Assembly (NCBI RefSeq): GCF_030347395.1
Contig: NZ_CP128170.1
Coordinates: forward strand, 248,001-312,000
Origin: Microbacterium sp. ET2
Lineage (GTDB): Bacteria > Actinomycetota > Actinomycetes > Actinomycetales > Microbacteriaceae
Direction of reading: 5' to 3'
DNA: 64,000 bases
Shown here: in pieces, positions 32,687 to 41,642 of the stretch
How positions within the stretch are numbered: the stretch's first letter is position 1
How the letters are laid out: each line of letters opens with the position of its first letter
The notes under the pieces: generated by a model
What the model saw: the letters and a program-made list of their open reading frames with translations, nothing else
Told to the model about the DNA's origin: nothing
The model's database searches: none
Program-made: the position numbers and the translations under genes

Positions 32687-34257
32687 CCGCCGAACGAACC
32701 GTGGTGATCGGCGGAGGAATCGCCGGGCTCGCCACAGCGGCACTGCTGGCCGCCGAAGGCCACGACGTGACGGTCCTGGAAGCACGCGACGACGTCGGCG
32801 GGCGCGCCGGATCGTGGGAGAGCGACGGCTTCCGCTTCGACACCGGTCCGAGCTGGTACCTCATGCCGGAGGTGTTCGACCACTTCTTCCGCCTGGTCGG
32901 CACGACGGCCGACGCCGAGCTCGATCTGGTCAAGCTCGACCCGGCGTACCGGGTCTACCGGGAACCCCAGGCCTCCGGTACTGCCGGCGAGTCCGTGGAC
33001 GTCCGCTCGGGCCGGGAGGAGGCGACCGCGCTGTTCGAGTCGATCGAGCCCGGCGCGGGCAAGACCCTGGCGACATATCTCGACTCCGCCGGGAACGCCT
33101 ACGACCTCGCCGTCTCACGTTTCCTCTACGACACCTACGAGACCACGGCGGGCCTGCGCGACCCCGCTCTTCTCAAGCGCCTCCCCCAGCTTCTGCCGCT
33201 GCTGACCACGACGCTGGCGCGCTTCGTCGATCAGCGATTCCGCGAGCCGATGCTCCGCCAGATCCTCGAGTACCCCGCGGTCTTCCTCGGCGGCTCCCCC
33301 TACGCCGTGCCGAGCCTCTACCACCTGATGAGCCACCTCGATCTCGACGATCGCGTGCTCTACCCGCGCGGGGGTTTCACCGAGGTCATCCGCGCCGTCG
33401 AACGCGTCGCGCGCCGTCAGGGCGTCACGATCCGCACCGACGCCGAAGTCGGTGCCATCCTCACCTCCGCCGATACAGGACAGGTGCGGGCGACAGGTGT
33501 GCGGCTGCACAGCGGAGAGGTGATCGACGCCGATCTCGTGGTCTCGGCAGCCGACCTCCACCACACCGAGACCGCCCTCCTCCCCCGAGAGCTTCAGACC
33601 TATCCGGAGGAGTGGTGGACCCGCAAGCAGCCGAGCCCCGGGGCACTGCTGCTCCTCCTCGGCGTCGAAGGCGAACTCCCCGAGCTCGCCCACCACACGC
33701 TGATGTTCGTCGATCGGTGGAAGGCGAACTTCGAGGCGATCTTCGGCGCGAACGCGCACATCCCCGACCCCGCGTCCATCTACATCTGCCGGCCGAGCGC
33801 GACCGACGAGACCGTCGCGCCGGCGGGTCACGAGAATCTGTTCGTCCTGGTCCCCATTCCCGCCGATCCCTCACTCGGGCGAGGCGGAGTCGACGGAGAC
33901 GGAGATCCACGCATCGAAGCGGCCGCCGACCACGTGATCGCGCAGATCGCGCAGTGGGCGGGCATCGCCGACCTCGCCGATCGCATCGTCGTACGCCGCA
34001 CGATCACGCCCGGCGACTTCCTCCGCGATCTGCACGCGTGGCGAGGCAACTCGCTCGGACTCGCGCACACGTTGAACCAGAGCGCGGTCTTCCGTCCGCG
34101 CAACGCCTCGAAGAAGGTTCGGGGCCTGGTCTACGCCGGGTCCTCCACCCTTCCGGGGATCGGCCTGCCGATGTGCCTCATCTCGGCCGAGCTCGTGCTG
34201 AAGCGGCTGCGGGGCGACCGGAGCCCGGGGCCGCTCCCCGAGCCTGCGAGGGTCTGA
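32683..34257 (+). CDS. crtI: Phytoene desaturase (to lycopene)
   Basis: FAD-dependent desaturase that introduces four double bonds into phytoene to give lycopene. The 524 residues start with the dinucleotide motif 'VIGGGIAGLATAALLAAEGHD' (in part), followed by 'GGRAGSWESDGFRFDTGPSWYLMP' (cofactor and substrate region, in part) and the C-terminal CrtI signature 'VYAGSSTLPGIGLPMCLISA' near residue 485-505. Its ATG overlaps crtB (ATGA). Confidence 0.95.
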   Translation: MTAERTVVIGGGIAGLATAALLAAEGHDVTVLEARDDVGGRAGSWESDGFRFDTGPSWYLMPEVFDHFFRLVGTTADAELDLVKLDPAYRVYREPQASGTAGESVDVRSGREEATALFESIEPGAGKTLATYLDSAGNAYDLAVSRFLYDTYETTAGLRDPALLKRLPQLLPLLTTTLARFVDQRFREPMLRQILEYPAVFLGGSPYAVPSLYHLMSHLDLDDRVLYPRGGFTEVIRAVERVARRQGVTIRTDAEVGAILTSADTGQVRATGVRLHSGEVIDADLVVSAADLHHTETALLPRELQTYPEEWWTRKQPSPGALLLLLGVEGELPELAHHTLMFVDRWKANFEAIFGANAHIPDPASIYICRPSATDETVAPAGHENLFVLVPIPADPSLGRGGVDGDGDPRIEAAADHVIAQIAQWAGIADLADRIVVRRTITPGDFLRDLHAWRGNSLGLAHTLNQSAVFRPRNASKKVRGLVYAGSSTLPGIGLPMCLISAELVLKRLRGDRSPGPLPEPARV

Positions 34258-34258
34258 G

Positions 34259-34609
34259 GTGCCGGGACTCTACCTTCTTGCGATCGTCTTTTCGGGCGCG
34301 GGGATGGCGGTGATCGACGCGCGCTACCGACTTGCGCTGTGGCGGACACCGCTGGCCACGATCGTCTCGATCGCTGTCGGCGTGCTGTTCTTCCTCGCGT
34401 GGGACGTCGTCGGCATCGTCACCGGGGTGTTCTTCCAAGGAGACAGCCCCCTGTACGTCGGGGTCTCGATCGCGCCTGAGCTGCCGATCGAGGAGGTCTT
34501 CTTCCTCACCTTCCTCTGCTACCTCGCGGTGCTCTTCTCCAGCGCCGCGATCCGTCTGGGAGAGCACCGGGCCCGGCGTCGCACGCGGGATGACGGGCCC
34601 CGGTCATGA
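34259..34609 (+). CDS. crtYe: Heterodimeric lycopene cyclase subunit (CrtYe-like)
   Basis: A small 116-residue membrane protein with three hydrophobic helices (about 3-20, 30-52, 78-98) and the acidic 'PELPIEEVFFLTF' motif of the CrtYe/CrtYc cyclase family. With the next gene it forms a heterodimeric cyclase acting on the C50 intermediate made by the elongase. Whether the ring is epsilon (decaprenoxanthin), gamma (sarcinaxanthin) or beta (C.p.450) cannot be read safely from the sequence. The GTG start is two bases after the crtI stop. Confidence 0.85.
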   Translation: MPGLYLLAIVFSGAGMAVIDARYRLALWRTPLATIVSIAVGVLFFLAWDVVGIVTGVFFQGDSPLYVGVSIAPELPIEEVFFLTFLCYLAVLFSSAAIRLGEHRARRRTRDDGPRS

Positions 34610-34926
34610 CCTACGTGCTGATCAACATCCCGTTCCTCGTCCTCGCGGCCGCCGTGACCCTGGCCACCGTGCGATTGCCGCGATTCCGCGAGAGGATGGG
34701 GGCATCCCTCGCCGGTGCGGTGGTGCTCGTCATCCTCACCGCCATCTTCGACAACGTGATCATCGGAACGGGACTCGTGGCCTACGACGACGAACACCGC
34801 AGCGGCATCCTCATCGGGCTCGCGCCCATCGAGGACTTCGCCTACGCGATCGCCGCGGCGTTCCTCGTCCCGGCTGTCCACACGCTCATGACCGCCGGGC
34901 GGTCCCGCCGGGAGCACACCTCATGA
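34606..34926 (+). CDS. crtYf: Heterodimeric lycopene cyclase subunit (CrtYf-like)
   Basis: The second cyclase subunit, 106 residues, has three hydrophobic segments (about 4-22, 35-55, 78-96) and the family pair 'IFDNVIIGTGLVAYD' and 'LAPIEDFAYAIA'. It overlaps the preceding subunit by 4 bp and crtEb by 4 bp, consistent with equal expression of the two halves. Confidence 0.85.
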   Translation: MTYVLINIPFLVLAAAVTLATVRLPRFRERMGASLAGAVVLVILTAIFDNVIIGTGLVAYDDEHRSGILIGLAPIEDFAYAIAAAFLVPAVHTLMTAGRSRREHTS

Positions 34927-35822
34927 CGACCCCGACCCCGCTGCGCCCCGGCCGCGTCATCCGTCAGCTCTTCGTCTCCTCACGGCCCGTCAGCTGGATC
35001 AATACCGCCTATCCGTTCGCCGCGGCCTACCTGCTGGCCACCCGGCAGGTCGATCTGACACTGATCCTCGGTGCCCTGTTCTTCCTCATCCCCTACAACG
35101 TCGCCATGTACGGCATCAACGACGTCTTCGACTACGAATCCGACCTGCGCAACCCCCGGAAGGGCGGAGCCCACGGCGCCGTCCTCGATCGACGGCTGCA
35201 CGCGCTCACCCTGTGGGTCTCGGGATTGCTGTGCCTGCCGTTCGTCGCCTACCTGGTGTGGGTCGGCTCACCGGCCTCCTGGCTGGTCCTGGCGGCGAGC
35301 CTGTTCTTCGTGGTGTTCTACAGCGCCCCGCCGCTGCGGTTGAAGGAGCGGCCGTTCGCGGACTCGGTCACCAGCAGCATCCATTTCTTCTCCCCCGCCG
35401 TGTACGCGCTCGTCCTCGCCGGGGTCGCCTGGACCTGGCAGCTCGTCGCCGTCATCGTCGCCTTCGCACTCTGGGGGATCGCCTCTCACGCCTTCGGCGC
35501 CGTTCAGGACGTGCTCGCCGACCGTGCGGCAGGCATCAGCTCCATCGCGACGGCTCGCGGGGCGCGGTGGACCGTTCGGTTCGCCCTCGCCTGCTACTTC
35601 GCCGCGGGTCTGGTGATCCTCGCAACGGCGTGGCCCGGCCCGCTGGCCGTGATCGCGGTCCTGCCCTACATCGCGATCGTGTGGCCGTACCGTTCGGTCA
35701 CCGATGACACCGCCGAGCGGGCGACGATCGGGTGGCGCAGGTTCCTCTGGATCAATCAGATCGCCGGCTTCATCGTCACGGTGCTGCTGATCTCCTACGG
35801 CCTCCTGACCGCTGACGCCTGA
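34923..35822 (+). CDS. crtEb: Lycopene elongase, UbiA-type prenyltransferase
   Basis: Adds two C5 units to lycopene to make the C50 precursor flavuxanthin or an isomer. The 299 residues are a UbiA-family membrane protein with about eight helices. The first Asp motif is 'NDVFDYESD' (about 60-68) and the second 'VQDVLADRAAG' (about 195-205). Presence of an elongase with split cyclases shows that the end product is a C50 rather than a C40 carotenoid. It is the last gene of the seven-gene operon. Confidence 0.9.
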   Translation: MTTPTPLRPGRVIRQLFVSSRPVSWINTAYPFAAAYLLATRQVDLTLILGALFFLIPYNVAMYGINDVFDYESDLRNPRKGGAHGAVLDRRLHALTLWVSGLLCLPFVAYLVWVGSPASWLVLAASLFFVVFYSAPPLRLKERPFADSVTSSIHFFSPAVYALVLAGVAWTWQLVAVIVAFALWGIASHAFGAVQDVLADRAAGISSIATARGARWTVRFALACYFAAGLVILATAWPGPLAVIAVLPYIAIVWPYRSVTDDTAERATIGWRRFLWINQIAGFIVTVLLISYGLLTADA

Positions 35823-35868
35823 TCTCCGACCGGGGGCGGGGAAGAGCGGATGCCGCTCGCGTCGAGAT

Positions 35869-38793
35869 TCACTGGTCGCCGAGCTCGATGAGCCGCTCCA
35901 CCGCCGCCGTCAGACGCGCATCGGCTTCGCCGTACGCCGCCCAGTCGGCCGCCTGCAGTGCTGCCTGGCGATCCATCATCGCGTCCTGTGCCTCCTGCAA
36001 CGCCGCCTCGTACTCGTCGGCGGGCGGGGCCGTGGGCGCCGGGGTCTCCGTGGCGTCACCGGCTTCGGAGGGCGTCGGAGTCGGCGTCGGCGTTGGTGTG
36101 GGGTTGGCGTCCGGCGGCACATCCGTGTCACCGGCCGTGGCCCCCGAATCCCCGCCGAAGAGGGTGTCCAGCGCCTCGTTCAGAGTGTTCTCGAACGCGA
36201 TCCGGTCACCGAACGCGACGAGCACGCGCTGAAGGGTCGGCAGCTGCGTGCCGCCCGAGGACTGGACGAACACGGGTTGGACGTAGAGCAGACCGCCGCC
36301 GACAGGGAGCGTCAGAAGGTTGCCGTTGAGGACATCGGACTGACCCTGAGACAGGATGTTGATCTGAGCCGACACCGTCGGATCGGCGTCGAAGGTGTTC
36401 TGCACCTGCCCGGGCCCGGGCACCGGGGTCTCCGCGTCGATCTCCAGCATTCGGAGTTTGCCGTAGCCCTCGCTCTTCACGCCGGCCTCGGATCCGGCGT
36501 TGGAATCGACCGACAGATATCCCATCAGGACGTTCCGGCTCGCGCCGCCCTCGGAGGACGGGATGAAGGTCGTGAACATCGAGTAGCTCGGCGCCTCCTG
36601 CCCCGGCATCTGGATCGTGGAGTAGTACGGCGGCTGGAAGCTGCCGGGGTCCTGCGGGTCCTCCGGGGTGGCCCAGGCGTTGTCCCGCTGGTAGAAGGCC
36701 CGCGCATCATCGACGTGGTACACGCCCAGCATGGCGCGCTGGATCTTGAACAGATCGGTCGGGTAGCGCACGTGACTCATGAGGTCGGCCGACATCTCGC
36801 TGATCGGCTGCACCGTGGAGGGGTAGACCTTCTGCCAGGCCTGCAGGATGGGATCCTCGGCATCCCAGGCGTACAGCGTCACCGACCCGTCGTAGGCGTC
36901 CACCGTGGCCTTGACCGAATTGCGCACGTAGTTGATGTCGTCGATCGCGAACCGCGGCTGGACGTTGTTGGCGTCGGCGATCGCCTGCTGCAGGCTGACC
37001 GTCGTGGAGTACGGGTAGTTCGCACTCAGGGTGTAGCCGTCGACGATCCAGACGATCCGACCGTCCACGACGCTCGGGTACGGATCGCTGTCGAGGGTCA
37101 GGTAGGGCGCAACCTTCTCCACCCGGGTGAGCGGATCGCGGTCGTAGAGGATCTGCGATTCCTCATTGACGAAATCCGAGAAGAGGATCTGCTCAGACTG
37201 GAACTTCAGCGCGTAGATCAAGCGGTTGAACACGTTGCCGACGCTCGGTCCCCCGTCACCGGTGAAGGTGTACCGGGTCTCGTTCTCGCCGTCCGCACCG
37301 GACGGGTAATCGAGCTCGAACGGCTCGGTTCCGGCTGGAGCACCCACGATCGAGTAGGGCGGGGAGTTCTCGCCGAAGTAGACGCGCGGCTGATACTCCT
37401 CCTCTTCGGTGAGGATGCCGGACACCGGGATCCCTCGCTCGATGAATTCGGGGAAGCCTTCGACCGTCCGCGCGTTACCGCGTGCCGCGACCATGCCGTA
37501 GCCGTGCGTGTAGACCACGGTGGTGTTCTGCCACGTCGAGGCCTGACCGAGCCGCTCGACGTCCAGCTCGCGCACCGAGACGATGGTGTCCTGCGACTGG
37601 CCATCGACCTCGTACCGGTCCACGTCCAGCGTCTCGGGGAACTGGTAGAACGCGCGGTACTGCTCCTGCTGACGCACGGTCGGGCTGATGATCGCAGGGT
37701 CCATGATGCGGATGGATGCCGTGGTCTCCGCATCCTCGCGCAGCTGACCGGGCTCGACGTCGGTGACGGCGGAGAAGTCGGTCTTCTCCAGCCCATCGAT
37801 GCCGTAGGCCATCTTCGTCATGTCGATGTTGCGCTGGTAGTACTCGCTCTCGAGGGTGAGCTGGTTCGGCCGCACCTGGAAGGTGTTGAGCACCCATGGG
37901 TAGCCGACGCCGACGACGATGGCGGAGATCACCAGGAGAGCCGTGGCGATGAGGGGATAGCGCCAGCGCCCGATGACGGCCGTGACGAAGAAGAGGATCG
38001 CCACGATCGCGGCCACGATCGCGAGGATCGTCTGGCCGGGGATGACCGCGTTGACGCCGGTGTACCCGGGGCCGGTGATGCGGTCGTACGGCTCCACGAG
38101 CGTGCGGTAGCGGTCCAGCCACAGGCTCCCCGCCTGGACCAGGATGTACAGACCCGCGATGACGGCGAGCTGGATGCGTGCCGCCTTGGAGATGCGCAGC
38201 TCACGCTGCCCGACCCGGACCGAGCCGTAGAGATAGGACACCAGTCCGGAGACCAGCAGACACACGAGGAGCACCGCGGAGGCGAAGCCGAGGACCGAGC
38301 CGTAGAACGGCATGGCGAACATGTAGAACCCGGTGTCCAGGCCGAACTCGGGGTCGGTCACCGTGGTCTGCACACCGTTGAACCACAGCCACGTGGTCTC
38401 CCACTGGGTCGACGCGGCGAACCCGGCGAAGAAGCCGAAGAACACCGGAATCCCCCACATGGCCAGTCGGCGCAGGGGCTCGACGACCTCCTGGTAGCGG
38501 TCGAGCTGTGAGCTCAGGCGCGCGTACACGGGCCGGAGCCGGTAGGCGAGCTGGATCGCCAACCAGACCGGAATCCCCATGGCGAGGAAGCCGACGGCGA
38601 ACATCACCACGCGCGCGACCCACTGGGTCACCAGGACCGAGGTGAACTCCAGTTGGTCGTACCAGAGCCAGTCGGCGTAGAGGTTGGCGAAGATGAAGAA
38701 GGCCGCCACAAGTGCCGCGATCACGGCAAGGGTGATGGCGATCGCCCGTCGGGATCGGGAGGGTGCGGCCTGCGGCGCGGGGGTCGTGGTCAC
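35869..38793 (-). CDS. UPF0182 family membrane protein
   Basis: A large conserved actinobacterial membrane protein (974 residues) of unknown function. The first 330 residues hold about seven hydrophobic segments. The rest is predicted outside the membrane, and a C-terminal tail contains a Thr-Pro repeat (TPTPTPTPTP, about 905-915) between acidic and Ala-rich stretches, matched in the DNA by a short GGCGTC-type repeat near 36070-36100. The start is GTG 38793, encoding 'TTTPAPQAAPSRSRR'. It is the first gene of the block whose order resembles Rv3193c-Rv3211. The long open frame antisense to it is a shadow. Confidence 0.85.
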   Translation of the reverse strand: MTTTPAPQAAPSRSRRAIAITLAVIAALVAAFFIFANLYADWLWYDQLEFTSVLVTQWVARVVMFAVGFLAMGIPVWLAIQLAYRLRPVYARLSSQLDRYQEVVEPLRRLAMWGIPVFFGFFAGFAASTQWETTWLWFNGVQTTVTDPEFGLDTGFYMFAMPFYGSVLGFASAVLLVCLLVSGLVSYLYGSVRVGQRELRISKAARIQLAVIAGLYILVQAGSLWLDRYRTLVEPYDRITGPGYTGVNAVIPGQTILAIVAAIVAILFFVTAVIGRWRYPLIATALLVISAIVVGVGYPWVLNTFQVRPNQLTLESEYYQRNIDMTKMAYGIDGLEKTDFSAVTDVEPGQLREDAETTASIRIMDPAIISPTVRQQEQYRAFYQFPETLDVDRYEVDGQSQDTIVSVRELDVERLGQASTWQNTTVVYTHGYGMVAARGNARTVEGFPEFIERGIPVSGILTEEEEYQPRVYFGENSPPYSIVGAPAGTEPFELDYPSGADGENETRYTFTGDGGPSVGNVFNRLIYALKFQSEQILFSDFVNEESQILYDRDPLTRVEKVAPYLTLDSDPYPSVVDGRIVWIVDGYTLSANYPYSTTVSLQQAIADANNVQPRFAIDDINYVRNSVKATVDAYDGSVTLYAWDAEDPILQAWQKVYPSTVQPISEMSADLMSHVRYPTDLFKIQRAMLGVYHVDDARAFYQRDNAWATPEDPQDPGSFQPPYYSTIQMPGQEAPSYSMFTTFIPSSEGGASRNVLMGYLSVDSNAGSEAGVKSEGYGKLRMLEIDAETPVPGPGQVQNTFDADPTVSAQINILSQGQSDVLNGNLLTLPVGGGLLYVQPVFVQSSGGTQLPTLQRVLVAFGDRIAFENTLNEALDTLFGGDSGATAGDTDVPPDANPTPTPTPTPTPSEAGDATETPAPTAPPADEYEAALQEAQDAMMDRQAALQAADWAAYGEADARLTAAVERLIELGDQ

Positions 38794-38872
38794 GGTGTCA
38801 ATCCTAAGAGGGCGTTTCTCGGCCCATGCGCGGGCGGGGTGTGGTCAGGGCGAACGCTCAGCCCGCGGTCGG

Positions 38873-40018
38873 TCAGCCGACCGCCGACGACGTCGTCGCG
38901 GTACAGGCGGGAAGCGCGTCGAGATCGCCGCCGTCGGCGACGGTCTCGACGGCGGTGAGCGCATCGTCGAGGTCCTCGATGGCGAAGACGCGCAGTCCAT
39001 CGGGGACGTGCCCGACGACCTCGTCGCAGTTCGCCTGCGGCGCGAGGAACCACTCCGCGCCGGCGCCGACCGCGCCCCACATCTTCTGGCGGATGCCGCC
39101 GATCGGCCCGACGATACCGTCCGAGGTGATGGTTCCGGTGCCGGCGACATCCTCGCCCCCGGTCAGGTCACCAGGGGTGAGAAGGTCGACGATGCCGAGG
39201 GCGAACATCATCCCGGCGCTCGGGCCGCCGACGTTGTTCAACTGGATCTGCACATCGATGGGGAACTCGAAGTCGGTGGCGAGGATGACGCCGATGACCC
39301 ACGTCGTGGTGCCGTCCGCCTCCGTCTGCTCGGTCGGCGTGACCGAGACTCTCTCCTCGACCCCGTCTCGCAGGATCGTCAGCTCCACCGGCTCGCCGTC
39401 GCCGTCGTTGATGACCTCGCGCAGATCGTCGACCCCGTCGATGGGAGTGTCGTTCGCGGCCAGGATCACGTCGTCCACTTCCAGGATGCCCTGCGAGGCG
39501 GAGTCTTCGGAGAACTCGTAGACGACGATGTCCGACGGCACATCGAAGCCCGCTTCGGTGAGGGCGGCCGCGGTGGCGTCCTGCTGGGAGTTGACCATCA
39601 TCGCGGTGCTCTGATCACGGCGCTGCTCGGTGGTCTGGCCCGCCGGGAAGACCGACTCCAACGGAAGGACCGCACGCGTGCGGTCGAACCATGCCCCGGC
39701 GAGCTCCAGCCATGAGGGCGTCCGCTGGGGGTTGCCGACGACCTGCACGGTGAGCAGGTCGAGCGACCCGTCCGTCGGGTATGTCTCCGCACCGTCGACG
39801 GTGATGAGCGCAACGTCCTCACCGTCGGCGTTCTGGGCCGTGCCCAGGGTGTTGTAGACCGGCCCCGGCTGCTGGATCACGTAGGCGGTCGGAAGGAAGG
39901 TGAGGACCAGCAGCACGACCAGTGCGATCACCAACGCCCAGATGCCCGCCAGCGTGGCACGGCCCAGGGGCTTGCGTGGCGGCGGCGTGACCGTCACCTT
40001 CTCGTCGAACAGCACCAC
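38873..40018 (-). CDS. Membrane-anchored PDZ/Lon-like (YlbL-type) protease
   Basis: A 381-residue protein: one N-terminal membrane anchor (about 20-42), a PDZ-like region (about 165-210, 'VDDVILAANDTPIDGVDDL') and a C-terminal Lon-type Ser/Lys protease domain. The Ser is in 'GGPSAGMMFALG' (about residue 266) and the Lys in 'GGIRQKMWGA' (about 314). The protease domain would act outside the membrane. The start is GTG 40018. It diverges from the zincin_2 gene with a 152-base gap that must hold both promoters. It corresponds in order to Rv3194c of M. tuberculosis as I recall it. Confidence 0.88.
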   Translation of the reverse strand: MVLFDEKVTVTPPPRKPLGRATLAGIWALVIALVVLLVLTFLPTAYVIQQPGPVYNTLGTAQNADGEDVALITVDGAETYPTDGSLDLLTVQVVGNPQRTPSWLELAGAWFDRTRAVLPLESVFPAGQTTEQRRDQSTAMMVNSQQDATAAALTEAGFDVPSDIVVYEFSEDSASQGILEVDDVILAANDTPIDGVDDLREVINDGDGEPVELTILRDGVEERVSVTPTEQTEADGTTTWVIGVILATDFEFPIDVQIQLNNVGGPSAGMMFALGIVDLLTPGDLTGGEDVAGTGTITSDGIVGPIGGIRQKMWGAVGAGAEWFLAPQANCDEVVGHVPDGLRVFAIEDLDDALTAVETVADGGDLDALPACTATTSSAVG

Positions 40019-40170
40019 CGGTGTTCCTGCTTCCTGCCGTGAGCCTCATGCCGATGTCGCTGATCGTTCGCGACCGGCGTAAGGGTTGGCCCGGTCTGTT
40101 CGGAGAGTGCGATCATCCGTGCGACTAGCGTAGACACCACGTCTTTGACCCGGCTGAGAGGGCGATACAC

Positions 40171-41544
40171 GTGCCAGACGACGACCGCGGCCCCGAGGAT
40201 GAGTTCCAGGAGCTCATGCGCCAACTGTTCGGCGGAGGTGGCGGCGCTCCCGATCCGGAGGCGCTCGCCCGCCTGTCGGGCATGAACATCGATCCCGCCA
40301 TGATGCAGACGATCATGTCGCAGCTGCAGGGCGCGTTCGCGGCCGGCAGCGACGGCATCCCCTGGGACATGACGAAGCGCGGCGCGCTTCACATCGCCAA
40401 CCAGGACGGGCTGAGCGTCACCGGCGGCCAGCGGACCGACCTCGACCAGGCGTTCTCGCTGGCCGATCTGTGGCTCGGCGAGGCGACGTCGGTGTCAGAT
40501 CTGTCCACGACACCGAAGGTCATCACGCGTGGCGCCTGGGTCGAGGCGACGCTTCCGGTCTGGCAGGAACTGGCCGAGCCCGTGGCCACGAGCATCACCG
40601 ATGCTCTCACCCGGGCCCTCAGCGAGCAGGCTCCGGAGGAGATGAGGTCGCTCGTCGAAGGCGCCGGTCGGCTCATGCGCACCGTCGGCGGGTCGCTCTT
40701 CGCCTCGCAGCTGGGTCAGGTCGTCGGAAACCTCTCCAAGGAGGTCGTCAGCGGCGGAGACGTGGGCATCCCCCTCATGCCCGACGGCGAGGCGGCGATC
40801 CTGCCGCAGAACTTCACCGACTTCGGTCGGGACCTCGAGATCCCGGACGATCAGTTGGCGCTCTACGTCGCCGCCCGCGAACTCGCACACGCCCGCCTGT
40901 TCCGTCATGCCCGATGGTTGCGCCTGCACGTCATCTCGCAGGTCACCGAGTTCGCGCGTGCGATCCACGTCGACACCGATGCGCTGGAGGACCTGGCGAC
41001 GCGATTCGACCCGTCCGAGCCCGAGGAGCTTCGTCGGGCTTTGGAGAGCGGCGCTCTTCTGCCCCCACGCACGGACGCGCAGAATGTCGCCCTCGCCCGC
41101 TTGGAGAACCTCCTCGCGACCATCGAAGGCTGGGTGGATGTGGTCACCGAAGATGCCACGTCCCGCCTCCCGTCTGCGGCGCGGATCGCGGAAGCGGTTC
41201 GTCGTCGCCGCGCGGTCGGAGGGCCCGCCGAGCGCGCGCTGGGCTCGCTGGTGGGCCTCGAGCTTCGGCCGCGGCGCATGCGGGAGGCCGCGGCGATGTG
41301 GCGCGCGGTGACGGACGACGTCGGCATCGCCGGCCGAGACAGCCTGTGGGATTATCCCGACCTCATGCCCGGCGCCGATGACATCGACGATCCCTCGGCG
41401 CTGGTCTCCCGCCTGCAGGCACGCGCGCGCGGCGAAGCACCGGCGCGCGATGAGATGGATGACGCGCTGGAGCGCCTGCTGTCCGGCGAGGCGGACTCCG
41501 GCGAGGCGGACTCCGACGGGCCGGAGGATCCTCGGCCGGTGTGA
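40171..41544 (+). CDS. Zincin_2/DUF2342 family protein
   Basis: A 457-residue protein of the family annotated as zinc-dependent metalloprotease or F420-biosynthesis-associated protein. The family signature is 'YVAARELAHARLFRHARWL' (about 232-250). It has no classical HExxH, so catalytic activity is uncertain. An N-terminal low-complexity 'FGGGGGAPDPEA' precedes a long helical body; the C-terminus is acidic with a short 'EADSGEADS' repeat. The start is GTG 40171. It is divergent from the PDZ/Lon-like gene, as in mycobacteria. Confidence 0.85.
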   Translation: MPDDDRGPEDEFQELMRQLFGGGGGAPDPEALARLSGMNIDPAMMQTIMSQLQGAFAAGSDGIPWDMTKRGALHIANQDGLSVTGGQRTDLDQAFSLADLWLGEATSVSDLSTTPKVITRGAWVEATLPVWQELAEPVATSITDALTRALSEQAPEEMRSLVEGAGRLMRTVGGSLFASQLGQVVGNLSKEVVSGGDVGIPLMPDGEAAILPQNFTDFGRDLEIPDDQLALYVAARELAHARLFRHARWLRLHVISQVTEFARAIHVDTDALEDLATRFDPSEPEELRRALESGALLPPRTDAQNVALARLENLLATIEGWVDVVTEDATSRLPSAARIAEAVRRRRAVGGPAERALGSLVGLELRPRRMREAAAMWRAVTDDVGIAGRDSLWDYPDLMPGADDIDDPSALVSRLQARARGEAPARDEMDDALERLLSGEADSGEADSDGPEDPRPV

Positions 41545-41642
41545 CGCCTCACCTCTCCTGCACAGGCGGGCTCTGAGGCTCGGGACCGCAGTGAAGCTGT
41601 GGACAGGGACCGGGTGACGGGCACAGCGACGAAAATCGGGGC

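Noticed and set aside
36277..38511. Open frame of 744 codons antisense to the UPF0182 gene
   Set aside because: It is a composition shadow: high G+C makes long antisense frames, the translation is rich in Arg, His, Asp and Val with no fold, and the opposite frame encodes a full-length conserved protein.
41595..41606. Second DnaA-box-like site (CTGTGGACA)
   Set aside because: Only a partial match on the reverse strand, common enough by chance; no cluster.
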